Assembly: GCF_005280735.1 (NCBI RefSeq)
Contig: NZ_CP040078.1
Coordinates: 1,798,001-1,862,000 of the forward strand
Length of the DNA stretch: 64,000 nucleotides
Direction: 5' to 3'
Source: Trinickia violacea
GTDB taxonomy: Bacteria > Pseudomonadota > Gammaproteobacteria > Burkholderiales > Burkholderiaceae
Part shown: positions 16,765-25,605 of the stretch, one piece after another
Numbering within the stretch: position 1 is the stretch's first letter
How the letters are laid out: each line of letters starts with the position of its first letter
Made by a program: the position numbers and the translations under genes
The notes under the pieces: model-generated
Database searches by the model: none
What the model was told of the DNA's origin: nothing
What the model saw: only the letters and a program-made list of their open reading frames with translations

Positions 16765-17988
16765 ATGGTGAAAAAACCTTACCCCGCGAAAGCGGCCATA
16801 GCCGGCGCGGCGGCGATTCTCGCAACGGCGCCTGCGTTCGCGCAGTCGACGGTCACGTTGTACGGCGTAGTCGACAACGGGATCGGATACCAAAACAATG
16901 CGTCGACACTGGGGTCGACTTCCGGCGGCAAATCGGCAGTCAAAATGGTGAGCGGCGTCTGGCTCGGCGATCGCATCGGGTTCAAAGGGAGCGAGGACCT
17001 CGGCGGCGGCACCAAGGCGATCTTCCAATTGGAAGAGGGATTTAGCGGCGCCACGGGCGCCATGTCGGTGTCGAACGTGATGTTCAGCCGCCAGGCCTAT
17101 GTCGGCGCGACCAATCCCACTTACGGTACGTTGACCGCGGGGCGGCAGTACGCGTCGTACTACCAGTTCCTCTCGCCGTACAGCCCGACCACCTGGCTGA
17201 CCGGGTTCTATGGCGCGCACGCGGGCGACGTCGACGGTTTGGACAGCATCTATCGCGCCAATAACACGCTCGTGTACACGTCGCCGACGTACTACGGCTT
17301 CTCGGCGTCGGGCTCGTATTCGCTTGGCGGTGTCGCGGGCAGCTTCAACGCCGGGTCGACATGGTCGGTGGCGCTGCAGTACTCGAGCGGTCCGCTAGGC
17401 GGAGCCGTTGCCTTCTCGCGCATCAACAACTCGACTTCGGGCGGCGGCGCGTTCGGCGCGGCATCGACGACCTCCAACGCTGGCGCGCAGATCGGCGTGT
17501 CGGCCGTGACGAACGGCTATCAGACCGCGCAGGCGCAGCAGCGCTTTGCCGTGGGCGGGCTCTACAAGTTCAACAGCAGCTGGGACGTCTCGGCGACCTA
17601 CTCGAACGTCGAATACATTCCGGGTACGGGCTCGGCGTTCACCAATACCGCGATCTTCAATACCGGCGGCGTCGTATTGCATTGGAAGCCGGCCGCCGCA
17701 TGGGACTTCGCGACGGGGTACAGCTACACGCGGGCGACGAAAGCCAACGGCATCACGAGCAGCGCGCAATATCAGCAGGTCAATTTGTCCGAGTACTACT
17801 CGCTCTCGAAGCGCACGGGCATCTACGCGCTGCAGGCGTATCAGCGCGCAAACGGCCAGACGTTGGGCACGGCTGGCGCAGGCCACGTCATCGATGCCAC
17901 CGCTACCATCGGCGACGGTTTCCAGACCACGCCGTCATCGTCGCGCAGCATGTTCGCCGCGGGCGTCGGGATCGTGCATCGGTTCTGA
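16765..17988 (+). CDS. Gram-negative outer-membrane porin (trimeric, OmpC-like)
   Basis: This 407-residue precursor has a signal peptide (positive start MVKK, hydrophobic core, cleavage after APAFA) followed by QSTVTLYGVVDNGIGY, the hallmark N-terminus of betaproteobacterial porins. The constriction-loop region and alternating beta-strand pattern continue to a C-terminal phenylalanine (IVHRF), the BAM recognition signal. It should form a general diffusion pore. AAGGA before ATG 16765 favours that start over a TTG two codons earlier. It ends 4 bp from the convergent MFS gene. Confidence 0.94.
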   Translation: MVKKPYPAKAAIAGAAAILATAPAFAQSTVTLYGVVDNGIGYQNNASTLGSTSGGKSAVKMVSGVWLGDRIGFKGSEDLGGGTKAIFQLEEGFSGATGAMSVSNVMFSRQAYVGATNPTYGTLTAGRQYASYYQFLSPYSPTTWLTGFYGAHAGDVDGLDSIYRANNTLVYTSPTYYGFSASGSYSLGGVAGSFNAGSTWSVALQYSSGPLGGAVAFSRINNSTSGGGAFGAASTTSNAGAQIGVSAVTNGYQTAQAQQRFAVGGLYKFNSSWDVSATYSNVEYIPGTGSAFTNTAIFNTGGVVLHWKPAAAWDFATGYSYTRATKANGITSSAQYQQVNLSEYYSLSKRTGIYALQAYQRANGQTLGTAGAGHVIDATATIGDGFQTTPSSSRSMFAAGVGIVHRF

Positions 17989-17992
17989 TGCG

Positions 17993-19444
17993 CTAGCGGG
18001 GCTCGTCGAGCTTCGCTGCATATGCAGATGTCGTGACTGCTTCACGGGCCTCTGCCGATTCGTCGGCGGAGGCCAATGCTTCGAGCGCGAGACCCTTGGT
18101 CTCGATGCCCATGATCCACACGGCCAACGCCGCGACCGCAAACGACAGGGCGCCTAGCGTAAACACCCCGCCCTGACCGAATACGGGCAGCACGACACCG
18201 ACGGCATACGGGCCGATCAACGACCCCACGCGTCCGATCGCGGAAGCAAAGCCCGAACCGGTTGCGCGCGCGCCGGTGCCGTACAGTTCCGGCGTGTACG
18301 TATAAAGCGCGGCCCACATGCCGAACAGGAAGAACTGCATCGCGAGCCCGGCGCAGATGATGAGCGTGACGTCGCCCGCGTGCAGTGCCGTCTGACCATA
18401 CACGTAGGCCATGACGCCGCCGCCCCCGAGCGAGGCGATGCAAGTCGGCTTGCGTCCCCAGCGTTCGACGAGCCACGCCGCGCAGAGAAAGCCCGGAATG
18501 CCGCCGAGAGAAATTAGCACCGTATACAACACCGAAGTCGCGACCGCGAAGCCGGCTTGCTGCATGAGCGCGCCGAGCCACGAGGTGAGCCCATAGAACC
18601 CGAGCAGCGCGAAGAACCACAGCGTCCAGACCATGATCGTTCGGCGGCGGTAGGCTCCGCTCCAGAGTTCGCGGAAGGCGCCGCGCGTGCGCGCGGCCGC
18701 CTGCTCGACGCGTTGCGATGGCGCGGGCAGCGACGCCAATCCGGTCGCCTTCAACACCTTCGCTTCGATGCGCGCCATTACCTTGTCCGCTTCGGCAAGA
18801 CGCCCGCGATGTTCGAGCCAGCGCGGCGATTCGGGAACGATGCGTCGCACGATCAGCACGAAGATGGCGGGCACGGCGAGCAGCGCGAACACGGTGCGCC
18901 AGCCGAAATGCGGCAGCACGAAGTACGAGACCACGCCGGCCGAGATAAAGCCGAGCGGCCAGAATCCGTCCATCAATGCGATCAGCCGCCCGCGCTTGGC
19001 GGCCGGCACGAATTCCGACAGCAGCGTTTGCGCAACCGGAAACTCCATCCCCATGCCGATGCCGAGCAGCACGCGATAGACGATCAGCGCATCGACGCTT
19101 TGCGCCGTCGAACACAGATACGACGCCACGCCCCACAGCACCATGCTCCACTGAAACACCGGACGGCGCCCGAAGCGATCGGCAAGGAGACCGGCGGCTG
19201 CGGCGCCCAAAACCATACCGAAGAAGCTTGCGCTCGCAACCAAACCGGTGGTTGCCGTAGTGAGCCCGAATTCTTTCTTGATCGAGCCGAGCACGAACGT
19301 CATCGTGCCGAGATCGACCGAGTCGAAGAAGAACGCAACCGCGATGATGATGAAGATCGTGCGGTGATAGCCGGAAAACGGCAGACGTTCGAGGCGTGCG
19401 GCGGCGCTGGCGCGCGCAGGGGTCGAGCGAAAGGCGGGGGGCAT
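17993..19444 (-). CDS. MFS transporter, metabolite:H+ symporter type
   Basis: This 483-residue protein has twelve predicted membrane helices. The MFS loop motif GLLADRFGRRPVF lies between helices 2 and 3, and PESPRWLEHRGR lies in the central loop, as in sugar-porter and aromatic-acid/niacin carriers. A perfect GGAGGT ribosome-binding site stands before the ATG at 19444, so the 18 residues upstream in the longest frame are not used. It is monocistronic; the substrate cannot be told. It shares central-loop features with the second MFS carrier at 46108-47592. Confidence 0.9.
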   Translation of the reverse strand: MPPAFRSTPARASAAARLERLPFSGYHRTIFIIIAVAFFFDSVDLGTMTFVLGSIKKEFGLTTATTGLVASASFFGMVLGAAAAGLLADRFGRRPVFQWSMVLWGVASYLCSTAQSVDALIVYRVLLGIGMGMEFPVAQTLLSEFVPAAKRGRLIALMDGFWPLGFISAGVVSYFVLPHFGWRTVFALLAVPAIFVLIVRRIVPESPRWLEHRGRLAEADKVMARIEAKVLKATGLASLPAPSQRVEQAAARTRGAFRELWSGAYRRRTIMVWTLWFFALLGFYGLTSWLGALMQQAGFAVATSVLYTVLISLGGIPGFLCAAWLVERWGRKPTCIASLGGGGVMAYVYGQTALHAGDVTLIICAGLAMQFFLFGMWAALYTYTPELYGTGARATGSGFASAIGRVGSLIGPYAVGVVLPVFGQGGVFTLGALSFAVAALAVWIMGIETKGLALEALASADESAEAREAVTTSAYAAKLDEPR

Positions 19445-19570
19445 GACACCTCCGAGTGAAAGAGAAGGGCCTCGTGATGGTTCGAGGCGGGCCTTCACTC
19501 AGTAAATGCCGCCATTAATCGCAGACATAGAAGGAATCCGGCATTGGCTTGGAATGGGCCCGTCATCGAC

Positions 19571-19655
19571 GGCCGCGCCCTGACAGGCCGTGCCATGACG
19601 GGCCGTGCCCTAACAGGCCGTGCCCTAACAGGCCGTGCCCTGACAGGCCGTGCCC
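19571..19655. repeat. 15-bp tandem repeat, about 5.7 copies
   Basis: Units of GGCCGTGCCCTAACA (with one- to three-base variants) run head to tail at 19571, 19586, 19601, 19616 and 19631, with a partial copy at 19646. The array lies in the intergenic region between the MFS start and the betA stop codon. The unit length is a multiple of three, and on the plus strand one frame reads a Thr-Gly-Arg-Ala-Leu pentapeptide repeat without a stop. There is no evidence that this frame is translated. Confidence 0.85.
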
Positions 19656-19675
19656 GTTTTCACCAAGTGGCGTGC

Positions 19676-21385
19676 TCAATTCGCGTGCGCGACGCCGGAG
19701 TTCGAGCGCGCTTCGGCACTGCGCCGCGCGGGCTTGCCGTTCGCCACAAAATAAGGCACATCCGCGCGCGCAAGTGCTTCATGTCCGCGAATGCGATCGA
19801 CAATTTTCTCGGCGAGCATGATCGTCGGCGCATTCAGATTGCCCGTGGTGATACGCGGCATGATCGACGCATCGACGACACGCAAGCCCTCGATCCCATG
19901 CACGCGCCCCTCGCCATCGACGACCGCCATCTCGTCGTAGCCCATCGCGCAGGAGCAGGACGGGTGATAGGCGGTTTCGGCGCGGGCGCGCACGAATGCG
20001 TCGAGTTCGGCGTCGGTCGTGAGATCGGCGCCGGGGTTCAGCTCGCGGCCGCGATACCGATCGAGCGCGGGCTGACGGATGATCTCACGCGTGATCCGGA
20101 TCGCGTCGCGGAACTCGCGCCAGTCGAGCGGCTCGGCCATGTAGTTGAAGAGAAGGCTCGGGTGTTCGTGAGGATCGCGCGAGCGCAGCTTCACGCGACC
20201 GCGGCTCGGCGAGCGCATCGAGCCGACGTGTGCCTGGAAGCCGTGCATTTCAATGGCGTTCGAGCCGTTGTAGTTGATCGCGACGGGCAGGAAGTGATAC
20301 TGGATGTTCGGCCACAAGTCGTCGTCGCGCGTGCGGATGAAGCCGCCTGCCTCGAAGTGATTGCTCGCGCCGATGCCGGTGCCCTTCAGCATCCATTCGA
20401 TGCCGATCGCGGGCTGGTTGCGCTTCAGGAGCGCGGGGTAGAGCGAGACCGGCTCCTTGCACTCGTACTGCAGGTACATCTCGAGATGGTCTTGCAGGTT
20501 CTGTCCGACGCCGGGCAGATCGAGCACGACCGGGATATCGAGTTCGCGCAGCCAGGCGCCGGGGCCGACGCCTGAACGCTGCAGGATCTGCGGCGACGCA
20601 ATCGCGCCGCCGCACAGCAGCACTTCGCGCCGTGCGTGCGCGGTGACGCGCTCGTTGCGGTGCAGGTACTCGGCGCCGATCGCGCGCTTGCCTGAGAACA
20701 GGATGCGATCGGTGGTGGCGTGCGTGACGATGGTCAGGTTCGGACGCTGACGGGCTTGGTCCAGATAGCCGCGCGCGGTGCTCGCGCGCCGGCCTTTCGG
20801 CGTCACCGTGCGGTCCATCGGGCCGAAGCCTTCTTGCTGATAGCCGTTCAAGTCGTCGGTGCGCGGATAGCCGGCTTGCACGCCGGCCTCGACCATCGCT
20901 GCGAAAAGCGGATTGTTGCCGGGCTTGCTGGTTGTCACGCTGACCGGACCGTTGCCGCCGTGATAGTCGTTCGGGCCGATATCGCGCGTCTCGGATTTCT
21001 TGAAGTACGGCAGGCAGTCGAGATAGCTCCAGTTCTCGAGGCCCTTGTTCTCGGCCCAGCCGTCGAAATCGAGCGCATTGCCGCGGATATAGCACATGCC
21101 GTTGATCAGCGACGAGCCGCCGAGCCCCTTGCCGCGCCCGCACTCCATGCGGCGATGGTTCATGTGCGGCTCGGGATCGGTCTCGTAGGCCCAGTTGTAG
21201 CGCCGTCCTTGCAGCGGATAGGCGAGCGCGGCGGGCATCTGCGTGCGGAAGTCGAAGCGATAGTCGGGGCCGCCCGCTTCGAGCAGCAGCACGGTCACGC
21301 CGGCGTCTTCGGTCAGGCGAGTGGCGAGCACGTTGCCGGCCGAGCCGGCGCCGATGATGATGTAGTCGTATTCATGGGCGGTCAT
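19676..21385 (-). CDS. betA: Choline dehydrogenase
   Basis: This 569-residue GMC-family flavoprotein has the FAD-binding motif DYIIIGAGSAGNVLA at residues 6-20. GMC signature 1 follows (GRGKGLGGSSLINGMCYIRG), then signature 2 (GAIASPQILQRSG) and the C-terminal active-site region ETAYHPSCSCAMG with the catalytic histidine. It oxidises choline to betaine aldehyde at the membrane, feeding BetB. An AAAGGAGG ribosome-binding site precedes it, and it lies 15 bp after betB in the betI-betB-betA operon. Size and order match proteobacterial bet operons. Confidence 0.96.
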   Translation of the reverse strand: MTAHEYDYIIIGAGSAGNVLATRLTEDAGVTVLLLEAGGPDYRFDFRTQMPAALAYPLQGRRYNWAYETDPEPHMNHRRMECGRGKGLGGSSLINGMCYIRGNALDFDGWAENKGLENWSYLDCLPYFKKSETRDIGPNDYHGGNGPVSVTTSKPGNNPLFAAMVEAGVQAGYPRTDDLNGYQQEGFGPMDRTVTPKGRRASTARGYLDQARQRPNLTIVTHATTDRILFSGKRAIGAEYLHRNERVTAHARREVLLCGGAIASPQILQRSGVGPGAWLRELDIPVVLDLPGVGQNLQDHLEMYLQYECKEPVSLYPALLKRNQPAIGIEWMLKGTGIGASNHFEAGGFIRTRDDDLWPNIQYHFLPVAINYNGSNAIEMHGFQAHVGSMRSPSRGRVKLRSRDPHEHPSLLFNYMAEPLDWREFRDAIRITREIIRQPALDRYRGRELNPGADLTTDAELDAFVRARAETAYHPSCSCAMGYDEMAVVDGEGRVHGIEGLRVVDASIMPRITTGNLNAPTIMLAEKIVDRIRGHEALARADVPYFVANGKPARRSAEARSNSGVAHAN

Positions 21386-21400
21386 GGACAGCTTCCTCCT

Positions 21401-22879
21401 TTAGAACACCGGGTTATAGCGGCCAAGCTCGACCTGCACGGATTTGATGCGCGTGTAGTGCTCGAGCGTCGTGATGCCGTTTTCGCGGCCGACGCCCGAC
21501 TGCTTGTACCCGCCCACCGGCATTTCGGCGGGCGATTCGCCCCAGGTGTTGATCCAGCAGATACCGGCTTCGAGGCGATGGATCGCGCGATGGGCGCGCG
21601 CGAGGTTTTCCGTGACGACGCCGGCCGCGAGGCCGTACGACGTATGGTTCGCGCGGGCGATGACTTCGTCTTCGTCGTCGAAGCCGAGCAGGCACATGAC
21701 GGGGCCGAAGATTTCCTCGCGCACGATCTGCATGTCGTCGCGGCAATCGCCGAATACGGTCGGCGCGACATACTGGCCGCGCGCGAACTCACCGTCGACG
21801 AGGCGCGTGCCGCCCGCGAGCACGTGCGCGCCTTCGCGCTTGCCGCTTTCGATGTAGCCGAGCACCTTGTCGAGCTGCGCCGCGCTGGCGAGCGGGCCGA
21901 AGTTCGTCTGCGGATCGGACGGCTTGCCGACGCGAATGCGCTTCACGCGCTCGAGCACGCGCTCCTTGAAGGCTTCCTTGATCGAGCGATGCACGAACAC
22001 GCGCGTGCCGTTCGTGCACACCTGCCCGGCGCTGAAGAAGTTTGCGGTGACGGCGATGTCGGCGGCGCGATCGAGATCGGCGTCGCCGAACACGATCAGC
22101 GGCGACTTGCCGCCGAGCTCCATCGTCACTTCCTTCAGCGACGACGCGCCCGCCAGCGACATCACCTTCTTGCCCGTTTCGACGCCGCCCGTAAACGACA
22201 CCTTGGCGATCTCCGGATGCGCGGCGAGCCATGCGCCGACGCGCCCGTCGCCTTGCACGACGTTGAACACGCCGGGCGGCACACCGGCTTCGAGGTAGAT
22301 CTCGGCGAGTTTCGAAGCGGACAGCGGCGTGACTTCGCTCGGCTTGAAGATCATCGCGTTGCCGGCCGCAAGCGCGGGCGCGGACTTCCAGCAGGCGATC
22401 TGAATCGGATAGTTCCATGCGCCGATGCCCGCACACACGCCGAGCGGTTCGCGCCGCGTATACACGAACGATTCGGCACGCAGCGGAATCTGCTGACCCT
22501 CGATCGCGGTGGCGAGACCCGCGTAGTACTCGATCACATCGGCGCCGGTGACGATATCGACGGCGAGCGTTTCCGCAATCGGCTTACCCGTGTCGCGCAT
22601 TTCGAGTTCGGCTAGCTCGTCATTGCGCGCGCGCAGCAATTCGACGGCGCGGCGCAGGATGCGCGAGCGCTGCATCGCGGTCATCGCAGCCCATTCACGC
22701 TGGCCTTCGCGCGCCGATTGCACGGCGCGCTCGATGTCGGCTTCGCTCGCCTGCTGGACCGATGCGAGCGTTTCGCCGGTGGCGGGATCGAACGTGTCGA
22801 ACGTGACGCCGCTGGTGGCGTCGACATAAGCGCCGCCGATGTAGAGACGTTGCAGGCCGTAAGCGGTGGAAGAGGGCAT
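21401..22879 (-). CDS. betB: Betaine aldehyde dehydrogenase
   Basis: This 492-residue ALDH-superfamily enzyme has the catalytic cysteine in SAGQVCTNGTRVFVH, the general-base glutamate in TMELGGKSPLIV, and an IGAWNYPIQIACWK nucleotide-site motif. It oxidises betaine aldehyde to glycine betaine using NAD(P)+. GGAGA precedes the ATG. It sits between betI (81 bp upstream) and betA (15 bp downstream). Confidence 0.96.
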   Translation of the reverse strand: MPSSTAYGLQRLYIGGAYVDATSGVTFDTFDPATGETLASVQQASEADIERAVQSAREGQREWAAMTAMQRSRILRRAVELLRARNDELAELEMRDTGKPIAETLAVDIVTGADVIEYYAGLATAIEGQQIPLRAESFVYTRREPLGVCAGIGAWNYPIQIACWKSAPALAAGNAMIFKPSEVTPLSASKLAEIYLEAGVPPGVFNVVQGDGRVGAWLAAHPEIAKVSFTGGVETGKKVMSLAGASSLKEVTMELGGKSPLIVFGDADLDRAADIAVTANFFSAGQVCTNGTRVFVHRSIKEAFKERVLERVKRIRVGKPSDPQTNFGPLASAAQLDKVLGYIESGKREGAHVLAGGTRLVDGEFARGQYVAPTVFGDCRDDMQIVREEIFGPVMCLLGFDDEDEVIARANHTSYGLAAGVVTENLARAHRAIHRLEAGICWINTWGESPAEMPVGGYKQSGVGRENGITTLEHYTRIKSVQVELGRYNPVF

Positions 22880-22960
22880 CGAGTATCTCCTTGGATGCGC
22901 GAATCGCGGCTTGAGAAGCGACCGCGAGCGAATTGATCGGGACGTAAACGTGATGGGTGG

Positions 22961-23548
22961 CTACGCGTGTTGGGCGAGCAGCAAATCGATGTAGTCGTTG
23001 GCGAGACGGATCGCGGCCTTCGTATCGAACGGCTCGCCGCTTAACGCGCCGCGCAGCCAGAGCCCGTCGATCATCGCGGCGAGACCGCTCGCCGAGCGCC
23101 GCGCGGCGGCACGCGGCATCGCCTTGCCGAACTCCGCGCACAGATTCGAATAGAGGCGGCGCGTGTTCACGTGCTGCAGGCGCTTCAGCGACGGCTCGTG
23201 CATGCTTTGCGACCAGAACGCGAGCCACGTCTTCATCACCGGAGCGCTGATCTGGCTCACGTCGAAATTCGCGGCGACGACGGCGCGCAAGCGCGAGCGC
23301 GGATCGGGCTTCGCCGCGGCGCGCCGCCGCGCCGTGGCGGCCCACAGATCGCGCAGGACGTGGCGCATCGTGGCTTCGATGAGGCCGTTCTTGTCGCCGA
23401 AATAGTGACTGACGATGCCGGTCGAGATGTTCGCGCGCTGTGCGACGAGCGCGAGCGTCGTGCCGGACAGGCCGGCTTCGTCGATGGTGTGCAGCGTGGC
23501 GTCGATCAATTGGGCGCGGCGCACTTCGCGCATTCCGACTTTGGGCAT
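22961..23548 (-). CDS. betI: TetR-family choline-responsive repressor BetI
   Basis: This 195-residue protein begins MPKVGMREVRRAQLIDAT and carries a TetR helix-turn-helix (LALVAQRANISTGIVSHYFG), both typical of BetI. It represses the bet operon in the absence of choline. It is the first gene of the operon, and a BetI-type operator lies about 50 bp upstream over the promoter. The effector domain has the usual length. Confidence 0.95.
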   Translation of the reverse strand: MPKVGMREVRRAQLIDATLHTIDEAGLSGTTLALVAQRANISTGIVSHYFGDKNGLIEATMRHVLRDLWAATARRRAAAKPDPRSRLRAVVAANFDVSQISAPVMKTWLAFWSQSMHEPSLKRLQHVNTRRLYSNLCAEFGKAMPRAAARRSASGLAAMIDGLWLRGALSGEPFDTKAAIRLANDYIDLLLAQHA

Positions 23549-23586
23549 GGTCGTTTCCGGTTTCGTTGTGCGTCAAAAAGGACTCA

Positions 23587-23620
23587 ATGATAGTCTTTTT
23601 ATATTGAACGTTCAATCAAT
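23587..23620 (-). promoter_or_regulatory. betIBA promoter overlapped by a BetI operator
   Basis: The 14-bp perfect palindrome ATTGAACGTTCAAT (23603-23616) sits in a longer stretch (23599-23620) that matches, from memory, the known BetI motif of proteobacteria. On the minus strand the palindrome contains a TTGAAC -35 element (23615-23610). A TATCAT -10 follows after exactly 17 bp (23592-23587). A bound BetI dimer would therefore cover the -35. Confidence 0.85.
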
Positions 23621-23884
23621 AAAAACGAACCGAACACGGGATGTCTGCGTTGGGCAAGCACGTGTCGGGTTTTGAACGATTGCTGCGGGGCCTTGCGGAC
23701 TACGCTCGAACGAGTCGCGGCGGCTAATGATCGAGGCCGGTCTCACGGCGGACGCCGCGCTTAATGGACGTTGAAAAGGACGTTGAAAGGACGTCGAAAC
23801 CAGCGTCGAACGAACGTATCGCTGGGCTTTGACGATGATGCCCGGGGCTTGATCCTGTTAAGGGACGTCGGCCCCGGGTTACGC
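23621..23884. other. Intergenic region between betI promoter and the ABC binding-protein gene
   Basis: There are 264 bp with no gene. Three imperfect direct copies of a GGACGTTGAAA unit lie at about 23766, 23778 and 23789. A hairpin close to the binding-protein stop codon is listed separately. Nothing else is recognisable. Confidence 0.5.
23841..23878 (-). terminator. Possible terminator hairpin after the ABC binding-protein gene
   Basis: CCCGGGGC (23841-23848) and GCCCCGGG (23871-23878) form a perfect 8-bp GC stem with a 22-base loop, 6 bp beyond the stop codon of the minus-strand gene. The loop is long and there is no clear T-tract, so factor-dependent termination or a 3'-end stabilising role is also possible. 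Confidence 0.4.
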
Positions 23885-24742
23885 TCAGTTCTTCACCGGG
23901 AAATACCAGAGATTGCGGTCGCTATAGCCGAACTGCTTGATGATCGACGCCAGCGTTCCGTCGGCGCGAATTTCGTCGAGCGCCCGCGACACCGCGTCGT
24001 TCAAGTCGACGTCGCCCTTGCGCAACGCGTAGCGCGCATAGCCGTATTCCTGAGGCAGCGGCTTGTAGTCGGTCACCATTTCCATTGCCGCAGAGGGATG
24101 CTGTTTCAGGAATTGCCCGATCTTGATGTCGTCTTCCATCGCGACGTCGATTCGCCCCGCGATCAAATCCGAGAACTCCGCCTCGTTGCTCGTGTAGAGC
24201 TTGAGTTCCTTCAGGTCCTTGCGCCCTTCGAGCAGTTGGTGATTGATGCTCCCACGCACCGTGCCGACGGTATGGCCGGCGAAGTCGTCCCACCCATGAA
24301 TCTTCGACGGATTGCCGCGCTGTACCGCGATGCCCGATCCGTACCAGTACGCCGGGCTGGTGAACGCCACGACGCGCAGCCGCTTCTCGTTCTCGTGCAG
24401 GTTGTCGACGATGACGTCGGCGCGGCGGGCGAGCAGGGCCGGAATCATCGCGTCGAACGGCACGATGTCCCAGGTGACCTTGGTGATGCCGAGCCGCTTC
24501 ACGACTTCGCGAAAGATGCGCACGTCGGCGCCGTCGTACGCGTGCGTTTTTTCGTCCTGGAAGGTCGATGGCGGATCGGGCGCGATGACGAGCGTGATGC
24601 CGTTCTGGATCGCGCGCGCGTAGGAACCGTCTCCGCCATCGAAGCGCACGCCGCTGATTCCGCCGCTATCAGCCGCATGAGCATTGGACAACGTGACAAG
24701 CCCCGTCAATATCGAAGCAAACACCAGCGTAGTTTTGCGCAT
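23885..24742 (-). CDS. Amino-acid-type ABC transporter substrate-binding protein
   Basis: This 285-residue precursor has a signal peptide (MRKTTLVF start, cleavage after SNAHA) and a family 3 solute-binding fold. Visible segments are the YDGADVRIFREVVKRLG ligand loop, FDAMIPALLARRADVIVDN, and a C-terminal GTLASIIKQFGYSD. Proteins of this type deliver polar amino acids or related compounds. The ATG at 24742 is preceded by a G-rich ribosome-binding site. It is the last gene of an IclR-permease-binding protein operon. No ATPase gene is present, so an ATP-binding subunit must come from elsewhere. Confidence 0.88.
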   Translation of the reverse strand: MRKTTLVFASILTGLVTLSNAHAADSGGISGVRFDGGDGSYARAIQNGITLVIAPDPPSTFQDEKTHAYDGADVRIFREVVKRLGITKVTWDIVPFDAMIPALLARRADVIVDNLHENEKRLRVVAFTSPAYWYGSGIAVQRGNPSKIHGWDDFAGHTVGTVRGSINHQLLEGRKDLKELKLYTSNEAEFSDLIAGRIDVAMEDDIKIGQFLKQHPSAAMEMVTDYKPLPQEYGYARYALRKGDVDLNDAVSRALDEIRADGTLASIIKQFGYSDRNLWYFPVKN

Positions 24743-24765
24743 CAAAAGCCCCCGAGTGGTTGATA

Positions 24766-25536
24766 TTACCGACGTGTCGAACCGATCGTGCCATCCAGCC
24801 GCCGGTAGGATTGTTCGCCCTCGCGCGATCGCGCCGGGTCGTGGCGTGCCGCGGCGTTCGCATGGCGGGCGGTGCCCATCTTGCGTTCGAGCCAATGCAC
24901 GACGAGCGCGCTCGGCCACGAAAACGCCAGATAGAGCGCGCCGACTATCGTGAATATGGTGACGTACTGGAAGTTCGTCGACGAGACGACCTGGCCTGTA
25001 AACATCAGCTCCTTGACCGTCACGATCGACACGAGCGAGGTGTCCTTGAAGAGCGAAATCGCGTAGTTGCCGAGCGGCGGCACGACGATACGGATGGCCT
25101 GGGGCAGCACGATCAGGCACAGCGTGTGGCGGCCGGACATGCCGAGCGCCTTCGCCGCTTCGATCTGGCTCTTCGGCACGGCTTCGATGCCGGCGCGGTA
25201 CACCTCGGCGAGATACGCGGAGTAGTTGATCGAAAGCCCGACCACGCCTGCTGCGAACGGGGCAAAGCGAATCCCGAACGCGGGCAGCACGAAATAGATG
25301 TAGAACAGCTGCAGCAGCGCGGGCGTGCCGCGGATCACTTCGATATAGACCGACGCGAGCACGCGCGGCAGCCGCGCGCGGCCGATTTTGGCGACGGCAA
25401 GCAGCAGGCCGCACGGCAGGCTGAGCGCGAGGATGCTGAATGTCAGCTCCAGGCTCGTGAGCGCCCCCCTGAGCAGGTCGGGCAGATAGTTGCTCGCGTC
25501 GTGCAGATCGAACAGATCGAGAAAGGTGGTCAGCAT
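24766..25536 (-). CDS. HisM-type ABC transporter permease
   Basis: This 256-residue membrane protein has about five helices. It carries the family start LRGALTSLELTFSILALSL, the IRGTPALLQLFYIYF segment, and the cytoplasmic EAA loop (EAAKALGMSGRHTLCLIVLPQA) that contacts the ATPase. It should form the homodimeric or heterodimeric channel of the amino-acid importer encoded with the downstream binding protein, which starts 23 bp later. The arginine-rich C-terminal ~30 residues extend past the usual family end. Only one permease gene is present. Confidence 0.9.
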   Translation of the reverse strand: MLTTFLDLFDLHDASNYLPDLLRGALTSLELTFSILALSLPCGLLLAVAKIGRARLPRVLASVYIEVIRGTPALLQLFYIYFVLPAFGIRFAPFAAGVVGLSINYSAYLAEVYRAGIEAVPKSQIEAAKALGMSGRHTLCLIVLPQAIRIVVPPLGNYAISLFKDTSLVSIVTVKELMFTGQVVSSTNFQYVTIFTIVGALYLAFSWPSALVVHWLERKMGTARHANAAARHDPARSREGEQSYRRLDGTIGSTRR

Positions 25537-25605
25537 GAGGTTCTGGCCTGTTGCGGGGACGCGGGTGTTTCGCTGAGCAGAAGCGCGCTAGCGCGGCACG
25601 CCTGG

